DNA from: Phorcus lineatus | Lineage: Eukaryota > Mollusca > Gastropoda > Trochida > Trochidae | Length of the DNA: 64,000 bases | Assembly: GCA_921293015.1 (NCBI GenBank) | Contig: OV121098.1 | Span: 15,752,161-15,816,160 of the forward strand | Direction of reading: 5' to 3' | Position numbers and translations under genes: made by a program | In this document: positions 43,926 through 57,537 of the stretch, piece by piece | How positions within the stretch are numbered: position 1 is the stretch's first letter | Layout of the letters: the number at the start of each line of letters is the position of its first letter | Notes under the pieces: generated by a model | The model's input: only the letters and a program-made list of their open reading frames with translations | Told to the model about the DNA's origin: nothing | Database searches by the model: none

Positions 43926-44797
43926 ACAATTTTGAATTTTTTTGGGAAAACTTTAGTGGGTATTTTGGCAAATCATTTGCTCACGTTCCAAATCCTGTCC
44001 TGTTTATAAATTCTTAATTTTAATAACTATTTATCAGATTTTTATTTAATTAGTATGGAGCTACAAACTTACGTGAAAGTGTGTCATGAGCAATAATTTT
44101 GAAAATTCTTTTGGGCTAAAGTTTGTTGACTCTGTTAGAAAACTTGTTTTAAGTCCTGTCCGGCTAATTTTGAGCAGATTTGGTAGTGAGACACATAAAT
44201 AAAAAAAAGATGTGTAATGAATAATTTTGAAAATATTGTTCATAATTTTGTGTTTTAAAGTAAGAAGTTGAGACTTTTAGCAAACATTTATGAGTCTTAT
44301 ATACTTATCATCTGATTTTATTCAAGTTTTGAAAATTCATAATTACATGAAGGAAAGTCATGATTAGCAACTCCTCAATTTCTTTAAAACATTGTTTGAC
44401 TGTTACAAAGTTGTAACAACTCAAGCGGTTCCTAAAATCTCGAATAGTCATCTGATTTTGATAAAAACTTTGATGATAAAGGTGTTCAATGTTAAAAACC
44501 TTGAAAATATTTATTTTGAATTTTGAGTTTTGGGGAAAGGGTGATTTATTTTGGAAGAAAATTGTAGCGAGTCATGTCTTGAATCGGTCATATACTCATA
44601 AAAGGTCAAGGTCTTAGAGATCAAGAAATACTTGAATATTGATTTGAAAATGTTTTGGGGGCCTTAAATAATAACATTATCAAAAGACAGCATTGATGCA
44701 GTCTTCTCCGCCTCTGCTATTTGTCATTTTGGATGTGGATGTACATAGCCTTATGATCACAAACACGATTTGAAAATATTTCCTTTAATTTTTCTAT
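43915..44797. repeat. Right outer arm of the 8.15-kb palindrome
   Basis: Inverted copy of 36650-37888 without the poly(A) insertion. Landmarks are 'tagtgggtattttggcaaat', 'gactctgttagaaaac', 'cctttatgatcacaaa'-type sequence and 'caaatattt/tcctttaatttttcta'. Open frames here are short. Confidence 0.85.
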
Positions 44798-44799
44798 AT

Positions 44800-47110
44800 T
44801 ATTATTATAAACTTTCCAAATCATTCATAGATGACGTCAGTAGGGTGTTAACCTAAAGGTTATTGGTAGGTTATTGTGTGGGTTTTTACGGTTAACAACT
44901 TATGTTACCTTTAGGTCTCATGTTATTGAGGGTGGGGTATGTTCTCAAGGCAATATATCATTTTTCAGACGTTTTTGGAAAAAATAACTTTTATTTTGGG
45001 GACGTTTCTTTTGCTCCTAGTTATTTATTTTGTGATCTATCAACTAAACTCAGCTAAACTCACGAAAACAGCAATTTTAGTGATGGAAAATGATTTTAAA
45101 AAGTTAAAGTTTACATTAAACATGACTGAGATTGGGAAACGACATCATTGCCGTGATTTATTTTGATTATTCTTATTATATGCATGAAACGGTAACGTAT
45201 GGGTGTAACAGTTATTACCAAGCGATTATAATTTTGGCATTTCAAACATCTATGTTACTGTGAACACGATTATTTATTAAAGTATCTCTTTTTCCATAAT
45301 TTTGATAAAAATTATACAAATAAAATATAAATAGGTACTAATAAAAACAAAACAAGACAAAATGGTCACGAGTCACGTGATGTAAACACTTAACATAGAT
45401 ATATTGAGATATCTAATTACGTGTCAGTTCAATCCCTCTATTGTAACAATAAGGCGCCGGTATGTAATTTTGTATCCTTTATTATGTAGATCTACTATTA
45501 TCGGGTAGAGTTTTTGGGCGTTTTGTATGCGGGTCACTTGATATGTAGATATAAGATATACTTTGATGACTTGTAAAAACACTCGAGGTCACCAAGTACG
45601 TTGTAGACGTTGTTTACGCAGGTGACTTGACAGTTATACTTATACAGTAAATACTTAACATACGTTGTATATAACTTGTGTTTATCTGTAACTTTCGTTG
45701 ATTAATTAACCTGTTTGTTACATTTTGTCATGGTTGTTATTGATGATCCACTTACATTCCATTATATCATGCATGGAACTCACTCCAAACAGCGGTTTTG
45801 CTTATTGAGCAAATTTCAGACATTTTAGTTTCTTTTACTTCAGAAAATTGGTCGAAATCAATGATTGGTACACTGTGATGAGTCGCCGCCATCATTTTGC
45901 TTTAACAAATTTACATTGAATTGTCGAAGAGAAGTTTTTTCTTAAGTAATGTTAAAAGAAATTGCGGAAACTGAAACCAAGCATATTATGCAACATTTAC
46001 AGATATAAGAATTCATTTGGTCTTGTGATAACATTTACAACAAAAATTATAAAGACGACTGTTATGGCAACAATTTAAATCAATGATTCCGTGAAAGAAA
46101 AATGGGTAAGAATGATAATAAGAAGGTTATGAAAATAAAAGATTATGTTTTTCCCATATCATGTATCTCACATTAGATTCTGCTTATATTTACATGATGA
46201 GTATCCGAAAAAACCTCATCGATTTTCAGACATCAAATGAAGGAAGTGCCTAATAAAGGATTGTTTTTTTATATTTATGGTAAGTTATTTCTGAAATTTA
46301 ATGGTGACAGGCTGGTACTATGTACGTTTTTTAAGGAAACACATGATTTCTTGTTTATTATGTAATGTCATGCCTAGAGATAGTTCAAAATCATGCTAAA
46401 CTGATGTCATCTTTGACTGTTCGTTTACATTACCAATTGAATTTATTGAAATTGAATATTTGTAAGTGATACTATAAAACTAGTATATCAATGATGAAAA
46501 AGAATGTCGTATCAAAAGCCGATGTATATGTGGTAAGGGGATATATCATTTTATGAATTTTCCAAATGGGAACAAATTTTCTCGACGAATTGCTGGTAGA
46601 CTTAATCTGGACATAGTTTATTCATTTTTAATTATTTCTTATTTATGTGAATACAAAACCTTACTTGCTGGTAAAATATATGAATTTCATATTCAGGTAA
46701 AATGATTTCCAAATATATGAGAGTTTCTTTATTCAAGAACAGTCAGATGATAATTTTAAGAAAACTAAGGTAAGTGGATATTTGAGAGTCACGAGTAGCT
46801 GTTAGGTAATGTTTGATATGTGACATAATTAAACTCAAGGGCAAAAGAAAGTATACGTCCTTCATACTGATATAAATTTAAAACTTTTGATCATACCAAA
46901 TGTTGGTGATACTTAAAATGATGGCATGCCTTAAAACACATGATACATGTCGCAAAAACGCAACTTGTGTTGCCGATTTTTAGAAATCGAAAAATTCGTG
47001 AATTCCGTTTAAAACCAATTGCTTGAAAATTAAGCGCATGAAATATGTATAAATCGATTTGCTGGATTCTGTCATATCATAGCAAATGTAAAAACACAAA
47101 AGGAATTGTA
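44800..47110. other. Gene-free stretch
   Basis: AT-rich, no gene or repeat family recognised. A 75-codon frame at 44939-45166 has a hydrophobic run but no other support. Confidence 0.35.
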
Positions 47111-47118
47111 AGGTAGAC

Positions 47119-47572
47119 CCAGGAACAACGAGAGAGTGCTCTTGGGATGGCCGAAATGGGAGCCACACATGTCCATATTGCTCGAACGTTCCATTGCACG
47201 CCACTGACGGTGTCCAGGTTTATGCAACGTCACAGACTGGTCGGGCCCAGGACAGACCCCGAAGTGGAAGACCACGTGTTACTTCGCATCAAGAAGATCA
47301 CTACATCCAGACCATTCACCTGAGGAACAGATTTGTAACGGCAACCGAAACAGCGCAAACGGCTCTTGGTTATCGTGTTAGTAGACATATAGGAGATTAC
47401 GTGTAGCAGGGATTCAGGCTTATCGCCCCTTCCGAGGCGCAGCCTTGACCCCTCAACATAAGCGTCATCGACTTCAACGGGCGCGGCGAGTTTTCAGATG
47501 GCAAGCCCGGAACTGGAGACGAGTCTTATTCACAGACGAAAGTCGCTTCTGTCTGAATACGATTGAAGACAG
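47119..47572 (+). pseudogene. Tc1-like transposase remnant
   Basis: Pieces in three frames match the Tc1 pattern in order: ALGMAEMGATHVHIARTFHC (about 47140), RSGRPRVTSHQEDHYIQTIH then RNRFVTATETAQTALGYRVS (47260-47390), ALTPQHKRHRLQRARRVFRW (about 47440-47500) and RNWRRVLFTDESRFCLN (about 47510-47560). It is truncated after the first catalytic Asp and broken by frameshifts. It keeps the segment that the Tc1 copy at 16500-17320 has lost. Confidence 0.75.
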
Positions 47573-47579
47573 AGGGTTC

Positions 47580-48015
47580 TTTAGGGCAAATGTTTATCAT
47601 ATCCCATAATTAATCATAACAGTTTTTGCAGGTCAATGAAGTGACCAGGGGTCAAAATTTCGAAAACTCTCTACCAAATCCTTTATAAGGTATCAACTAC
47701 TTTAAAAATTAGTCATGTTTGTTCCTTTGCACTAAGATTGTGCTGATTTTATTCTGAGAGAGTCTGTATGGAACATTTTATTAGAAACTTAACAAAATCG
47801 AAAATTCGAAAATATGACCCTTCTGTCTATTTTAACATGCCAAAATTCGAATTTTTTGACGAGAGACCAGACGATCCCTAAATAGGTTCAAGAATGGCTA
47901 TTTCACACATGGAAAATGGGTAGTCCTTTGTCCGTTTTGCTGAAGTTATATTAATGACGACTGATGATATCTTCACTACGATGTGAACAAACTCTCGGTA
48001 TGCAGCTGTACCTTG
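47580..48015. repeat. Dispersed repeat family, copy 1
   Basis: Shares 'gcaggtcaatgaagtgacca', 'cttctgtctattttaacatg', 'ccaaaattcgaatttttt' and 'cggtatgcagctgtacc' with copies at 49410-49985, 56305-57005 and 60060-60295. Non-coding. Confidence 0.65.
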
Positions 48016-49409
48016 CGCTTTAAATATACGTGTTGCAAAACGTTACCTATTGTTGACTATAATACACTACCTGAGTCTAGAAAACGTTTACAGAGTCTGT
48101 AGGTTAGGTTTTCAATTTGTTGGATTGAATAGATGTGTTTAAATTGAAAACTGTGTCTATAAGGTTGTTTCAATAACACTTTGTAAACTTTTGTTAATAC
48201 AATTTTAATGGCACACGATCAAGCCATTGAAAATCGATACACACGCGCTCGGAACAGCTCATTGTCCACTATAGCTGGGGTTTTCCCAAATTGATTTTTT
48301 ATGTAAATCCAAAGTGAAATCGAAGTGAGTTTTTCATTATTCTCCTTTTGATATTCTTTCAAGGATTTTTTTAACAATTAAGCTGGAAAGTCCAAGCACT
48401 TTTATAATGATTGTTGATAAACACACACTAAGAACATGTCGAGAACTCAGTGTGTGTTAATACAGCGCATTCTTAAAATGTTTTCACTTTCTTTAAACTT
48501 ATATAAGCAGCCGTTTTTCGTTTCATTTAGGCAGGACTTCTGGAACAAAGATTTACATTACAAGGGCGATTTATGCACATCAAATAATTTCAAAAGAATA
48601 ATTCAAATATATATATAAGAAATAGAAGACGAGTTGGTGTGCATCTATCGTTGAATAAAACATAGCAGGGAACATAAAACACGAACAAATAAACACTAAA
48701 TCATATTGTCAGTTGTACTGTATTGCACTGCCAGATTGTAAACAAACAACAACATCTCAATTACCATAAATTGCATTGTATAACGTATTATATTAAGTCC
48801 TACGAGATAACAAACCATTAAACCAAATCACAATTCCTCTTGCATTGTATTAAAAAAAGTCTGCCATATTCGCATCTACCATCTACGAATTTTTATTTTA
48901 TTGTATCGTGTTGTATTATATTAGTTTGTATTGTATTGCTCTACCAGAAGATGATACTAACATCTATATATTTATACCTATTGTTAGCTGTTTTCGCTCC
49001 ATTAAATTTCAGTCAATTGAATGGACTTGCATCAAATGCACGTGCCACAGTCCCTATTGAATGAAATGCTTGTTCAGCGAATTTTTTCCTTTTCATTCTA
49101 TATACGTTTGCTTATGGTATATATTTTGTGAATACTTTGTTGAGTCTAACGTTGCATACTTTTGTTAAATGGAATTTTATTGACAGACTGTTACGCCATT
49201 TCGTGCAATAAGGCAAGACACAATACGTACTACAAACAGAAATATGTGTTTATAGTCAACTGATACTTTCCAAATGAATCTTTTATGCGAAATTGTAAGG
49301 AACTTGTATGTTCTTTATGCTAAATAAATTCTAGTTATGTTCAAACATTTATTCTGGAAAATCCCAAACTAAAGCTGCATATTAAAAATTTCTTCACATA
49401 CCTACGTGT
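48016..49409. other. Gene-free stretch
   Basis: AT-rich with 'ttgtattg/attgtat' simple sequence around 48840-48960. No gene recognised. Confidence 0.35.
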
Positions 49410-49985
49410 CCTAGTGAAATATTATGTAATTTGGGATGACTTTGAGGCATCATAGCATTACGAAAAAGAAACGGATAAAGTTGAATTTTCAGTACAGAAG
49501 TGAAGATACATTTTACTTTAACATAACCGTATATCACACCCAACATTTACCAATAGCAGTTTTGGCAGGTCATTTAAGTGACTAGGGGTGAAAATTCCTA
49601 AAACATTCATTTTCATTTCGCTACAAAATCAACAGCTTTTAACACATGTCATGTGTGTTCCCATGCAAAACATCAATGTTATTGTGTTGATTTTTTTCTC
49701 AGAGATTGGAACTGTAATATTTTATTCGAAATTCAGGAACTAGGAATTTTGAAAATATGACCCCTCCTGTCTATTTCATCATGCCAAAATTCGAATTTTT
49801 GCACAAGAGACTAGACGAGCCTAAACTAAGTTAAGGAATGGCTATATTAAACATGGACTGTAGGTGATTCATTGTCAGTTTTGTGGAAGTTTATTTACGT
49901 CAAAACAAAACCCAAATTACATTATATTTGCACTGCGATACAGTGGTATGTGAACAAACTTTTGGAATGCAGCTGTAATTTTGAT
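49410..49985. repeat. Dispersed repeat family, copy 2
   Basis: Contains a 5' part 'tttgggatgactttgaggca' also present in copy 3, plus 'cctgtctatttcatcatgcc', 'aaaattcgaatttttg' and 'tttggaatgcagctgtaat'. Confidence 0.65.
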
Positions 49986-49989
49986 CGCA

Positions 49990-51640
49990 AGGCAAGGCTA
50001 TGACCGGTTGTGAAAACTTTGAGCCAAATTTGGCAGACTCTTTCAGTGTTACACTTTAAGTGATTAGATGGTGGAAACATGACTACGAGTGTTAACCTTT
50101 AAGTGTTAACCTTTAAGGGGGGTGGCGTGAGATTGATATAATGCTTTGCCATGGTGAGTAAAACCCAAAAAATCATAGTGCCTTTCTTCTAAGACTACGG
50201 CTAATTGGGTTGAGTCATAGGGTGATTGAAACTCTGAAAATTAATTAATTTGGTATAAACATGATAAAATGATAAAACAAGAATATACATACTATTTAAA
50301 TACATTTGCTTTCAAAACATAGAATTATGCACGCGTACGGTTCAATCATATATTTGTACATTTTGATTGGATCATTCCGTCACGCTATTGCAGTAACACT
50401 TTGTTAACTATTTGGGTAGGCGATCACGCTATTCAAACTTAGATACTTTATTCGCATTGTTAACTGCAAGCTAGACGTTCTTTGTCCACTGGCTCGGGAT
50501 TTTCCACATCAATTTTCTCAAAAATAAGTGCAGTTAAAAATTTGTTACTTTCAAACGAATCAAATTTAAAGAATTTATTCCGGAAAATCCCAGCACTTAC
50601 GTAATAGTATAATACTGGTTAGTACAATTAAACTACAAAAACCGCGATAAAAATATTTATTCTGGATAATCCAAACCCTGGGATATTAATGGTTGGTTCA
50701 AACGGATTTACATACGAAATGAAAACTAGAATTGCGTTATACAAACAACATTTCTAGAAATTGCTTAAAAGGTGCAAGGTAGCTTACCATGTGTTGAGTT
50801 TTGGATTCCGCTCTTTATCACTGTAGTTGGTACCACAAATTATGAAAGATCTCAAGACGTCAATATTTATTTACAATAGCTCAAAAAGTTTCGCAACCTT
50901 TAAAAAATTCTTATAACACAATATATCAGTTTTAGTTCAAACCCTTTGTTGGGATACCTGTTCCAACGCGAACCTTCATGCCCGTCGCAAGACAATGGAA
51001 AGTCACTGGAGTATGTCTGTCTGTCTGTCAGTCAGTCTGTCTGTCAGTAATTGAAAACAAAATATCTTTAAAACCATGATGAAAATCCCTAACTGCATTG
51101 TTGTTCCCGTTATAGTTTTTTAATGCATGTTTGTCAATTTGCACACGATCTCTGTCATGGATCTGGTTCCAGTACCTTTTCAGTTGAGGTCACCTTGTAA
51201 CTGGACATGACAAAGTTCACGATGATCAGCCCAAGTAACCCAGACCGTCACTGATCATACTCTTCTAGTTCCATCTGCATTTGGTATACCTTACTCTACA
51301 TACATCTAGGGCCGTTCGTCGTTTCAAGAAACTTTCTCCTAAAGACAAGTCTATTTCACTAGCTTTGTTGCACTTCTTCACTTCTTTTGTCCCAGATTTT
51401 AAGCCTTCTGCAGCGAAAGTTGATGGATGTATAGTAGAACTTGATAGGTTTGGTTCTATTCCGAAATGAGAGTGTTTCACTCATATCATACCCCAAATAT
51501 TGGCGCAATACAGCAAGCCTTGTAAGAGTCAATTATAGAGACTATAGTACGGTTTTTGCCTTGCCCGAGTGATTACTTTCTCGTTTTGAAAGTGTTTCGA
51601 GCAATGTTTTGATAGGAGCAGTTCTTGGGGCTTATTCAGT
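49990..51640. other. Gene-free stretch
   Basis: Contains a (TCTG)n microsatellite at about 51018-51048. Open frames overlap on both strands at 51265-51480 without a recognisable domain. Confidence 0.3.
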
Positions 51641-51649
51641 TCGTTAATT

Positions 51650-52404
51650 ATTTCAAACAAAGAGTACATTTCGCAATTGCATGTTAAAGAGTACAAAACA
51701 TAAAAAGATGTATTACAATATCATTGGCAACAATACCACATATACATTCAGCAGACTTGATTCGTGATGTACGAAGCTTAACAATATTAGCAAGTGATTT
51801 TGTTTTATCTGGATATATATAACACACATTTTCTAAATTTGATTTGGACTAGTTGATCGTACAGCTCTGTGTCGAAGCATGTCATGTCTTGAGAGCAGCT
51901 GTTTCTCTTGCATACAAGATTCATGTTTTCTTATTCGTTCATTTACAATGGAGGACCAAGCAGATTTAGACGGCAAAGTGGATTTAAAAACATAATCATG
52001 CAATAAATGTGACATGTCATATTTTTGTACACTTTTAATCATATTATACATAGGAGACATAGAACATTTCTTGGTATTGTCACAGTGTCATACAACTGTA
52101 GAATACGGCAAATAAATAGTTGTTTGAAATAAAAATTATTTCCTGATCTACACAATTTACCTACAAAGAGAAGAACTTGCTTGTCGATATATCCCTGTAC
52201 AGAGAGAGGATTACGAGTATCTATACAGGCAGGCCTTGGTGCATGTTCAGGTAGACCTTGAACTCTTCTGCTAAAATATCGTTGGACAATTTCAAGCATT
52301 TCATATTCTTTTTGTTTTAATTGACCCCATACATTACATCCAAATAGGCAACAAGGTAAAATAACCCTTTCCCAGATGCGTGCAGACAGTAGAGGAAGGA
52401 ACAA
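51650..52404 (-). mobile_element. LINE 3' fragment (- strand)
   Basis: The - strand encodes ILPCCLFGCNVWGQLKQKEY, LEIVQRYFSRRVQGLPEHAP and SVQGYIDKQVLLFVGKLC. It then continues in a shifted frame with MSHLLHDYVFKSTLPSKSAW and, near 51750, IKSAECICGIVANDIVIHLF. This is the thumb and C-terminal region of a LINE reverse-transcriptase protein. It is broken by at least two frame changes and lacks the catalytic part. Confidence 0.7.
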
Positions 52405-52636
52405 GCCAGAACTAATGTTGCTCTGAATTAGCTTCTTAAGTTTTTCACAAAATGCAATACGGTGATTAGTTTATAATGAATTGGATAAATATACACCAGC
52501 ATATGTGACAGAGTTTTGTAAAGGGAGTTTATTATTACCACACGTGGTATGTACATTAGTAAACAACATATAATGAGTTGAAAATATAAAAAGTACTCTT
52601 TTGCTTTTACTTTATGTATTTACTATTTACTAATTA

Positions 52637-52871
52637 TACATTGGACAGTGACACGCGTCAATGAGAATTTTATCTTCAGCTGACACAAGGGCAAATAGGA
52701 GTTGATGGTGTTTGACAGTTTGTATAAGACTTCTGCACTTATATATGGCTCTTTTTGGAGTTTAATGAAAAATAAATATTTATCAGATATCATAATTTTG
52801 ATTTATAACACCATATATGGCATTCAGGTACGTATCAAAGCCAAACAATCTGAAACGGAGTGACTCTTTAA
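52637..52871. mobile_element. Second, truncated copy of the TTAA MITE
   Basis: 'tggacagtgacacgcgtcaa', 'aggagttgatggtgtttga', 'caccatatatggcattcagg' and the end 'acggagtgactct' followed by TTAA (52868-52871) match the MITE at 28508-28976 in order. The other end is missing. Confidence 0.65.
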
Positions 52872-53636
52872 CTTCAGCAAACTAGTCTCGATTTGTTCTT
52901 TAATTTTTGATAGCTTCACAGAGACTGCTTACCTTTCGAGGTACTTTCATAGATATATATTGTACCCTCTTTTATTTTGTATATTAATGTACTTAAACTT
53001 AAGTTTGCTGTGTTACCAGAAACAAATATTATGACATCTCGGTTACGTCTTTTTAACCTCGTTTTCCAGTTAATGTATGCATCAGATACAGCATCTTCCT
53101 CGCGAGTGAAAAGTTTATTGTGTTCAGCCTATAGAAGGCGATCATCTACGCATTTTTACTCATAAATCGGCCAGGCGTCCCACTTACACTTGGTCACACA
53201 GTCCTATAAAAACTGGGGTCATCCGGTGCAAACCGAGTAAGGAGTTTACAGCGGACACTATCGTTGCACGCAGTGTATAGAGTCAAGGTACGTCGTCGAA
53301 ATGGGAAATCCAAGGTTATCTTATACAATGAGCTTTCAGTTACACAGTTTAGTTTCTCGCGCAGGGAAAACCCGACCGATTTAATATGTATGACCTTTTG
53401 ATATAGTATTCAAGTACATTTACACAAGCAGTCAAATATAATATATCATACTTGACTGAGGGATATCATAGGTAAAAGGAGAGGTAGAAAAGAGAAAAAT
53501 TGATAAATGATTTCTCAGGATTTCTTTTGTTTATTATTATTAATCATTTCCCAAAGATAATGTTTTTTTCCCAAAATTTAACATGTTCGAATGAATTTAC
53601 ACATTAGATAATAAGGGCAAATGGAATTCTCGCATG

Positions 53637-53712
53637 GGTCATTGTCCAATCTAGTTAAAACTAGATGTATTGGGATCAATACATCTAGTTTTAACTAGAT
53701 TGGTCATTGTCC
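53637..53712. mobile_element. 54-bp perfect hairpin inserted with 11-bp target duplication
   Basis: 53648-53701 is a near-perfect palindrome: 25-nt arms beginning AATCTAGTTAAAACTAGATG around a GGAT loop. It is flanked by GGTCATTGTCC at 53637-53647 and 53702-53712. Each arm contains its own small palindrome (CTAGTTAAAACTAG). This looks like a minimal TIR-only DNA element. Confidence 0.7.
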
Positions 53713-53719
53713 GGCATCC

Positions 53720-54683
53720 GTCTGTCGGGTCTGTTGTCTGTTGTCCTTTTAGGTTATCGACTTCTTCCCGAGAACCGTCCAGTCCCAACAAATGTTCGTA
53801 TCTATCAATTTCGATTAACATTTTCGTTTGATTTTGCACCCAATTCTATAGTATAACAGTTTAGTAGCGCCATGTTTAATCATTTCTAACCACGACATAA
53901 TGAACCCTCGTACAAGAAAAAAAAAGAATATTTTATTTGCACATGTTAATATATCACATATATTACAATAATTATGCTTTACCATATGTTAAACACCGAC
54001 ATTGACATCCATGCAAGTTTTACAAGAAAACCTGTTAATTCCAGACCTAGAACAATTCTTATTCAAAATAAAAAGACGGCTATAATGCCGCATGTAACTG
54101 GTACATATACAATATTATTTAATTACAGTTATTATTGCTATGATAATAATGGTATAAGCTATTGCAGAGGGCGAGCGTGCAAAAACTACTCAAGCGAGCA
54201 AAACTAAGTACACCTTTGAGCGTGCCCCGTACAATGAGGAAACAGGCAGTCGCCGAGATAAAGGTGAAGTGGTTTAGTAAGTACTTAGTCAGAGTAAATT
54301 ATAGTGTTTGTTTTTAGATTGGGTAATCAATTCATGTGTATCGCGTCTCGTTATTGTTCGGTTTGTAAACTGAATAGTATAGCCGAACGCAATGACCTCG
54401 GAGAGAAAACAGGTAACGCTGCGGACGTAACGTCTTAAGATTTGATTACAGGTATTTTTCGCGTTAAGGCATTGATAAGTTTGCTAGATTTGTATTAACC
54501 ACAATTCTGTGGTAAACTTAAATTCGTTTTAACAAGTACTGTATTTATTTCAACAGATACTTGATGTGTTTCAAGTATAAGAAATGAAGTGTATACACTT
54601 CGGAAAAAGTATTGAAACACCTTTTCTTTCTAGTCATGCATTTGCCTCTTTTCTCTAATCGCAACAACAAATAAGGTTTTCCA
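53720..54683. other. Gene-free stretch
   Basis: No gene or repeat recognised. A 77-codon frame at 53974-54207 has no family motif. Confidence 0.35.
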
Positions 54684-54883
54684 GGTATTTTCAGAGCACT
54701 TCTGAAATTTATATTACAAAACTGGTATATTCAGAGCACTTCTTAGATTTATATTACCAAACTGGTATTTTCAAAGCACTTCTGACATTTATATTACCAA
54801 ACTGGTATTTTCAGAGCACTTCTGACATTTATATTACCAAACTGGTATTTTCAGAGCACTTCTCAGATTTTTATTACCAAACT
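54684..54883. repeat. 40-bp tandem repeat, five units
   Basis: Five head-to-tail units of 'ggtattttcagagcacttct' plus 'gacatttatattaccaaact', exactly 40 bp each (54684, 54724, 54764, 54804, 54844). The central units are most alike. There are no spacers, so this is a simple minisatellite. Confidence 0.85.
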
Positions 54884-54889
54884 GGAACG

Positions 54890-56300
54890 CTACCAATGGT
54901 GTGACAGATAGCATCAGCGTCTTTTTCATCCATTATTATGCCATGATCAGTCGTGTTCACGGTGGTAGAACCAAAACTGAATTTCTATCAACTTTTTGTT
55001 TTAATTTCTTCCACAAACTGGCTATGTAAGAAACTTTAGACATCAACTTCTAATAAAGAATTTGATATAAGGATAATATAAGGATTTTCAATTGTAATGA
55101 TTGTTATCAACAAGAGTTTCTTGTTAAATGTTTTGTTTTCAATGCACTTCGTAAATATTAAAAAGTTTGTAAATTCTTTATACGGCAAACAAGTCAATTT
55201 GATTTGATTGTGTACAAACGAATCTAATATGCTTATTTCATACGATGACAGTCTACATGTATGAATAAAACAAATGTTGCGATACTTATTTCCAGGATAT
55301 GTTATGCCTTTTTGGTTACCGATTTCTCTGGTTAAATGATTAAAAGGTGATCACACTAATATGGCCGAATGCAGGAGCGACATATTTTTATTTGATTACA
55401 GGTAATCAGTTTTCGTAATGAAATGTTTTGCCCTCTGAAGAAGATAGATTTTTCATAAATATATAAAATGGGGACAGGTTTATGGAATGGAATTTTCTGA
55501 ACGTGCTACAGTGTCTCAGAACCATCCAGGTGGCCGTGAAGGACTTATGGTTGTGATTTCAGAACATCGATAACGGCTTGAGTTGATATTCCAACTACTT
55601 TCACGAGTAAAATGGAGTTATTGTGTACATATGTGAGCTTTCTCAATCATGCTTGAGAAGATGGTTCCAGTAGTAGTAATAGGGACGATTGTAAAAAATT
55701 TAATCATGGTAAAATAATGACTCTCTTAACTGCTAAGTCAACACACGAATATTTTGTAAAATAACTATCTATTTTCCAAAACGGTTCGAGAGAACACAAG
55801 ACAGTCTACCTTCAGTTCATTTCGCCTACTTGTGGACCTGCCCGCCAAACACCTGTAATTTAACGCTATAGGTGCGGGGGAGGTATTGTTTACCTGTCAC
55901 TTGACCTATAACCCTGCCTGACCCTAAGTGACCTTGTTATTCAAGATTAAAGCGCAGGTTATTATTACTGTGTCGTGTTAGTGTGATCGTGTTGTAACAA
56001 AAACCTTTGCACGATGACAGTTAACCAAGAATTCAAATGGTTTCGAAACAATGTTAATTGGTGCATTTGTTTTCTTCAAAGATTAGATTTTAGTTTTAGA
56101 TGCTCTCAAGTTTATCTCATTTTCCACTTGACCGATATTCGGAAAATGCCTTTTTCATGTTAAGCAGTGTTGAATTTCACGGTGTGACGTAAAATTTTGA
56201 GTTGAGATACATATTTCAGCATGTAGGAGTGAAGACCGTAACGCATGAACCCAACGTATTCTATTTACAGCTAACTTATGTTCACAAACCTTCTTATCTC
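54890..56300. other. Gene-free stretch
   Basis: No gene, RNA or repeat recognised by eye. Confidence 0.35.
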
Positions 56301-56304
56301 AGTG

Positions 56305-57005
56305 CATATATCGTATTATTTGGGATGTCTTTGAGGCATCGTAGCTTTGCGAAAAAGAAACGTATAAAGTTGAATTAGCACTACAGAACTGAATAACCAT
56401 TGTACAGTAACGCAAACGTATATACCCGACAATAAACCATAACCGTTGTGGCAGTCATTGTTCTAATTTGTCATTAGTCAAAATTTCGATAATACTAATT
56501 TTTATTTTTATTAAAAAATTATTTATATTTGATATTAATGTCTTTAAACAAGAGTCTTTGCATTACGTCAATGTTCTGATTTCCTCCTCAGGGAGACGAT
56601 AATTGGAGGATTTAATAGAAAGTTAAGGGAATCGGAATTTCGGAAAACGCCTCTTCTGTCTATTTCATCATGCCAAAATTAAAAAATTCCACAAGATATA
56701 CCTAAAACTGTTGGGGTTTTTTAGTTCTCAGTTTTACAGAGTCAGACATCCATACATAACTCCCAGACAAAAATACAAGAGTTGCATTCCAAATGTCAAA
56801 ACATTGATATAGATATTAGACCTAAATCAATTGCTATCCCTAAAAAAGTTAATTATACTAAACTTTTTTACATCTGGACAAAGGGTGATTCTTTGTCAGT
56901 TCTGCTGAAGTAATTTTATCGACGTCAAAATTAATCCAAACTTACATGATATGCACCAGTATTACAGTATTAAGTGAACAAGCTTTTGGTATGCAGCTGT
57001 CTTCA
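56305..57005. repeat. Dispersed repeat family, copy 3 (with internal insertion)
   Basis: Starts 'tttgggatgtctttgaggca' and contains 'cttctgtctatttcatcatg' and 'tttggtatgcagctgtc', as in copy 2. About 170 bp of extra sequence (56705-56870) separates its halves. Confidence 0.6.
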
Positions 57006-57537
57006 TTACATTTACCATCATCGATATCCCAGAGTTGATTGGATGAAAAAAAAATCATAGATGAACATACTGGTTAACAGTAATATTACATGTAGCGTCT
57101 TGATAATGATAGATAACGATCTTTTGAGAGGTAAATCATATCTTGAAACGTCCTATGAGGTTTTCCAACATGGCTAGGGTCGCTATTATACGTTTGTTCA
57201 AAGGATTAGACACCCATCTCGACAGTTCGCATCCCATTCCAGTAGTTATCTAATCATTCAGGCAAACACGTGTGTGGGGTCTGTTTCTATTATACAGTGT
57301 GTGACATAAAATTAATTCGGCCTTGTGAGTGTCAAACGGACCTCCCAGCGTGTCTCCCGAGACTGTACCAATGCGATCAGCATTAAACAAGCTGACCATA
57401 TCCTAAATAACTGTACTCTTTGTTGTCCCATACCCAATAACATATCTGGACCCCCTGTGCAGATAATCATCGTCTATAATTTTTTTACTACTTTCTCTGT
57501 TTAATGTTACCCCACTCCTGTACTTTGCAAACAGTAC

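Noticed and set aside
51265..51480. Overlapping open frames on both strands
   Set aside because: No domain, no splice context and no codon pattern that favours either strand.
54684..54883. CRISPR-like array
   Set aside because: The 40-bp units abut with no spacers, and the genome is eukaryotic.
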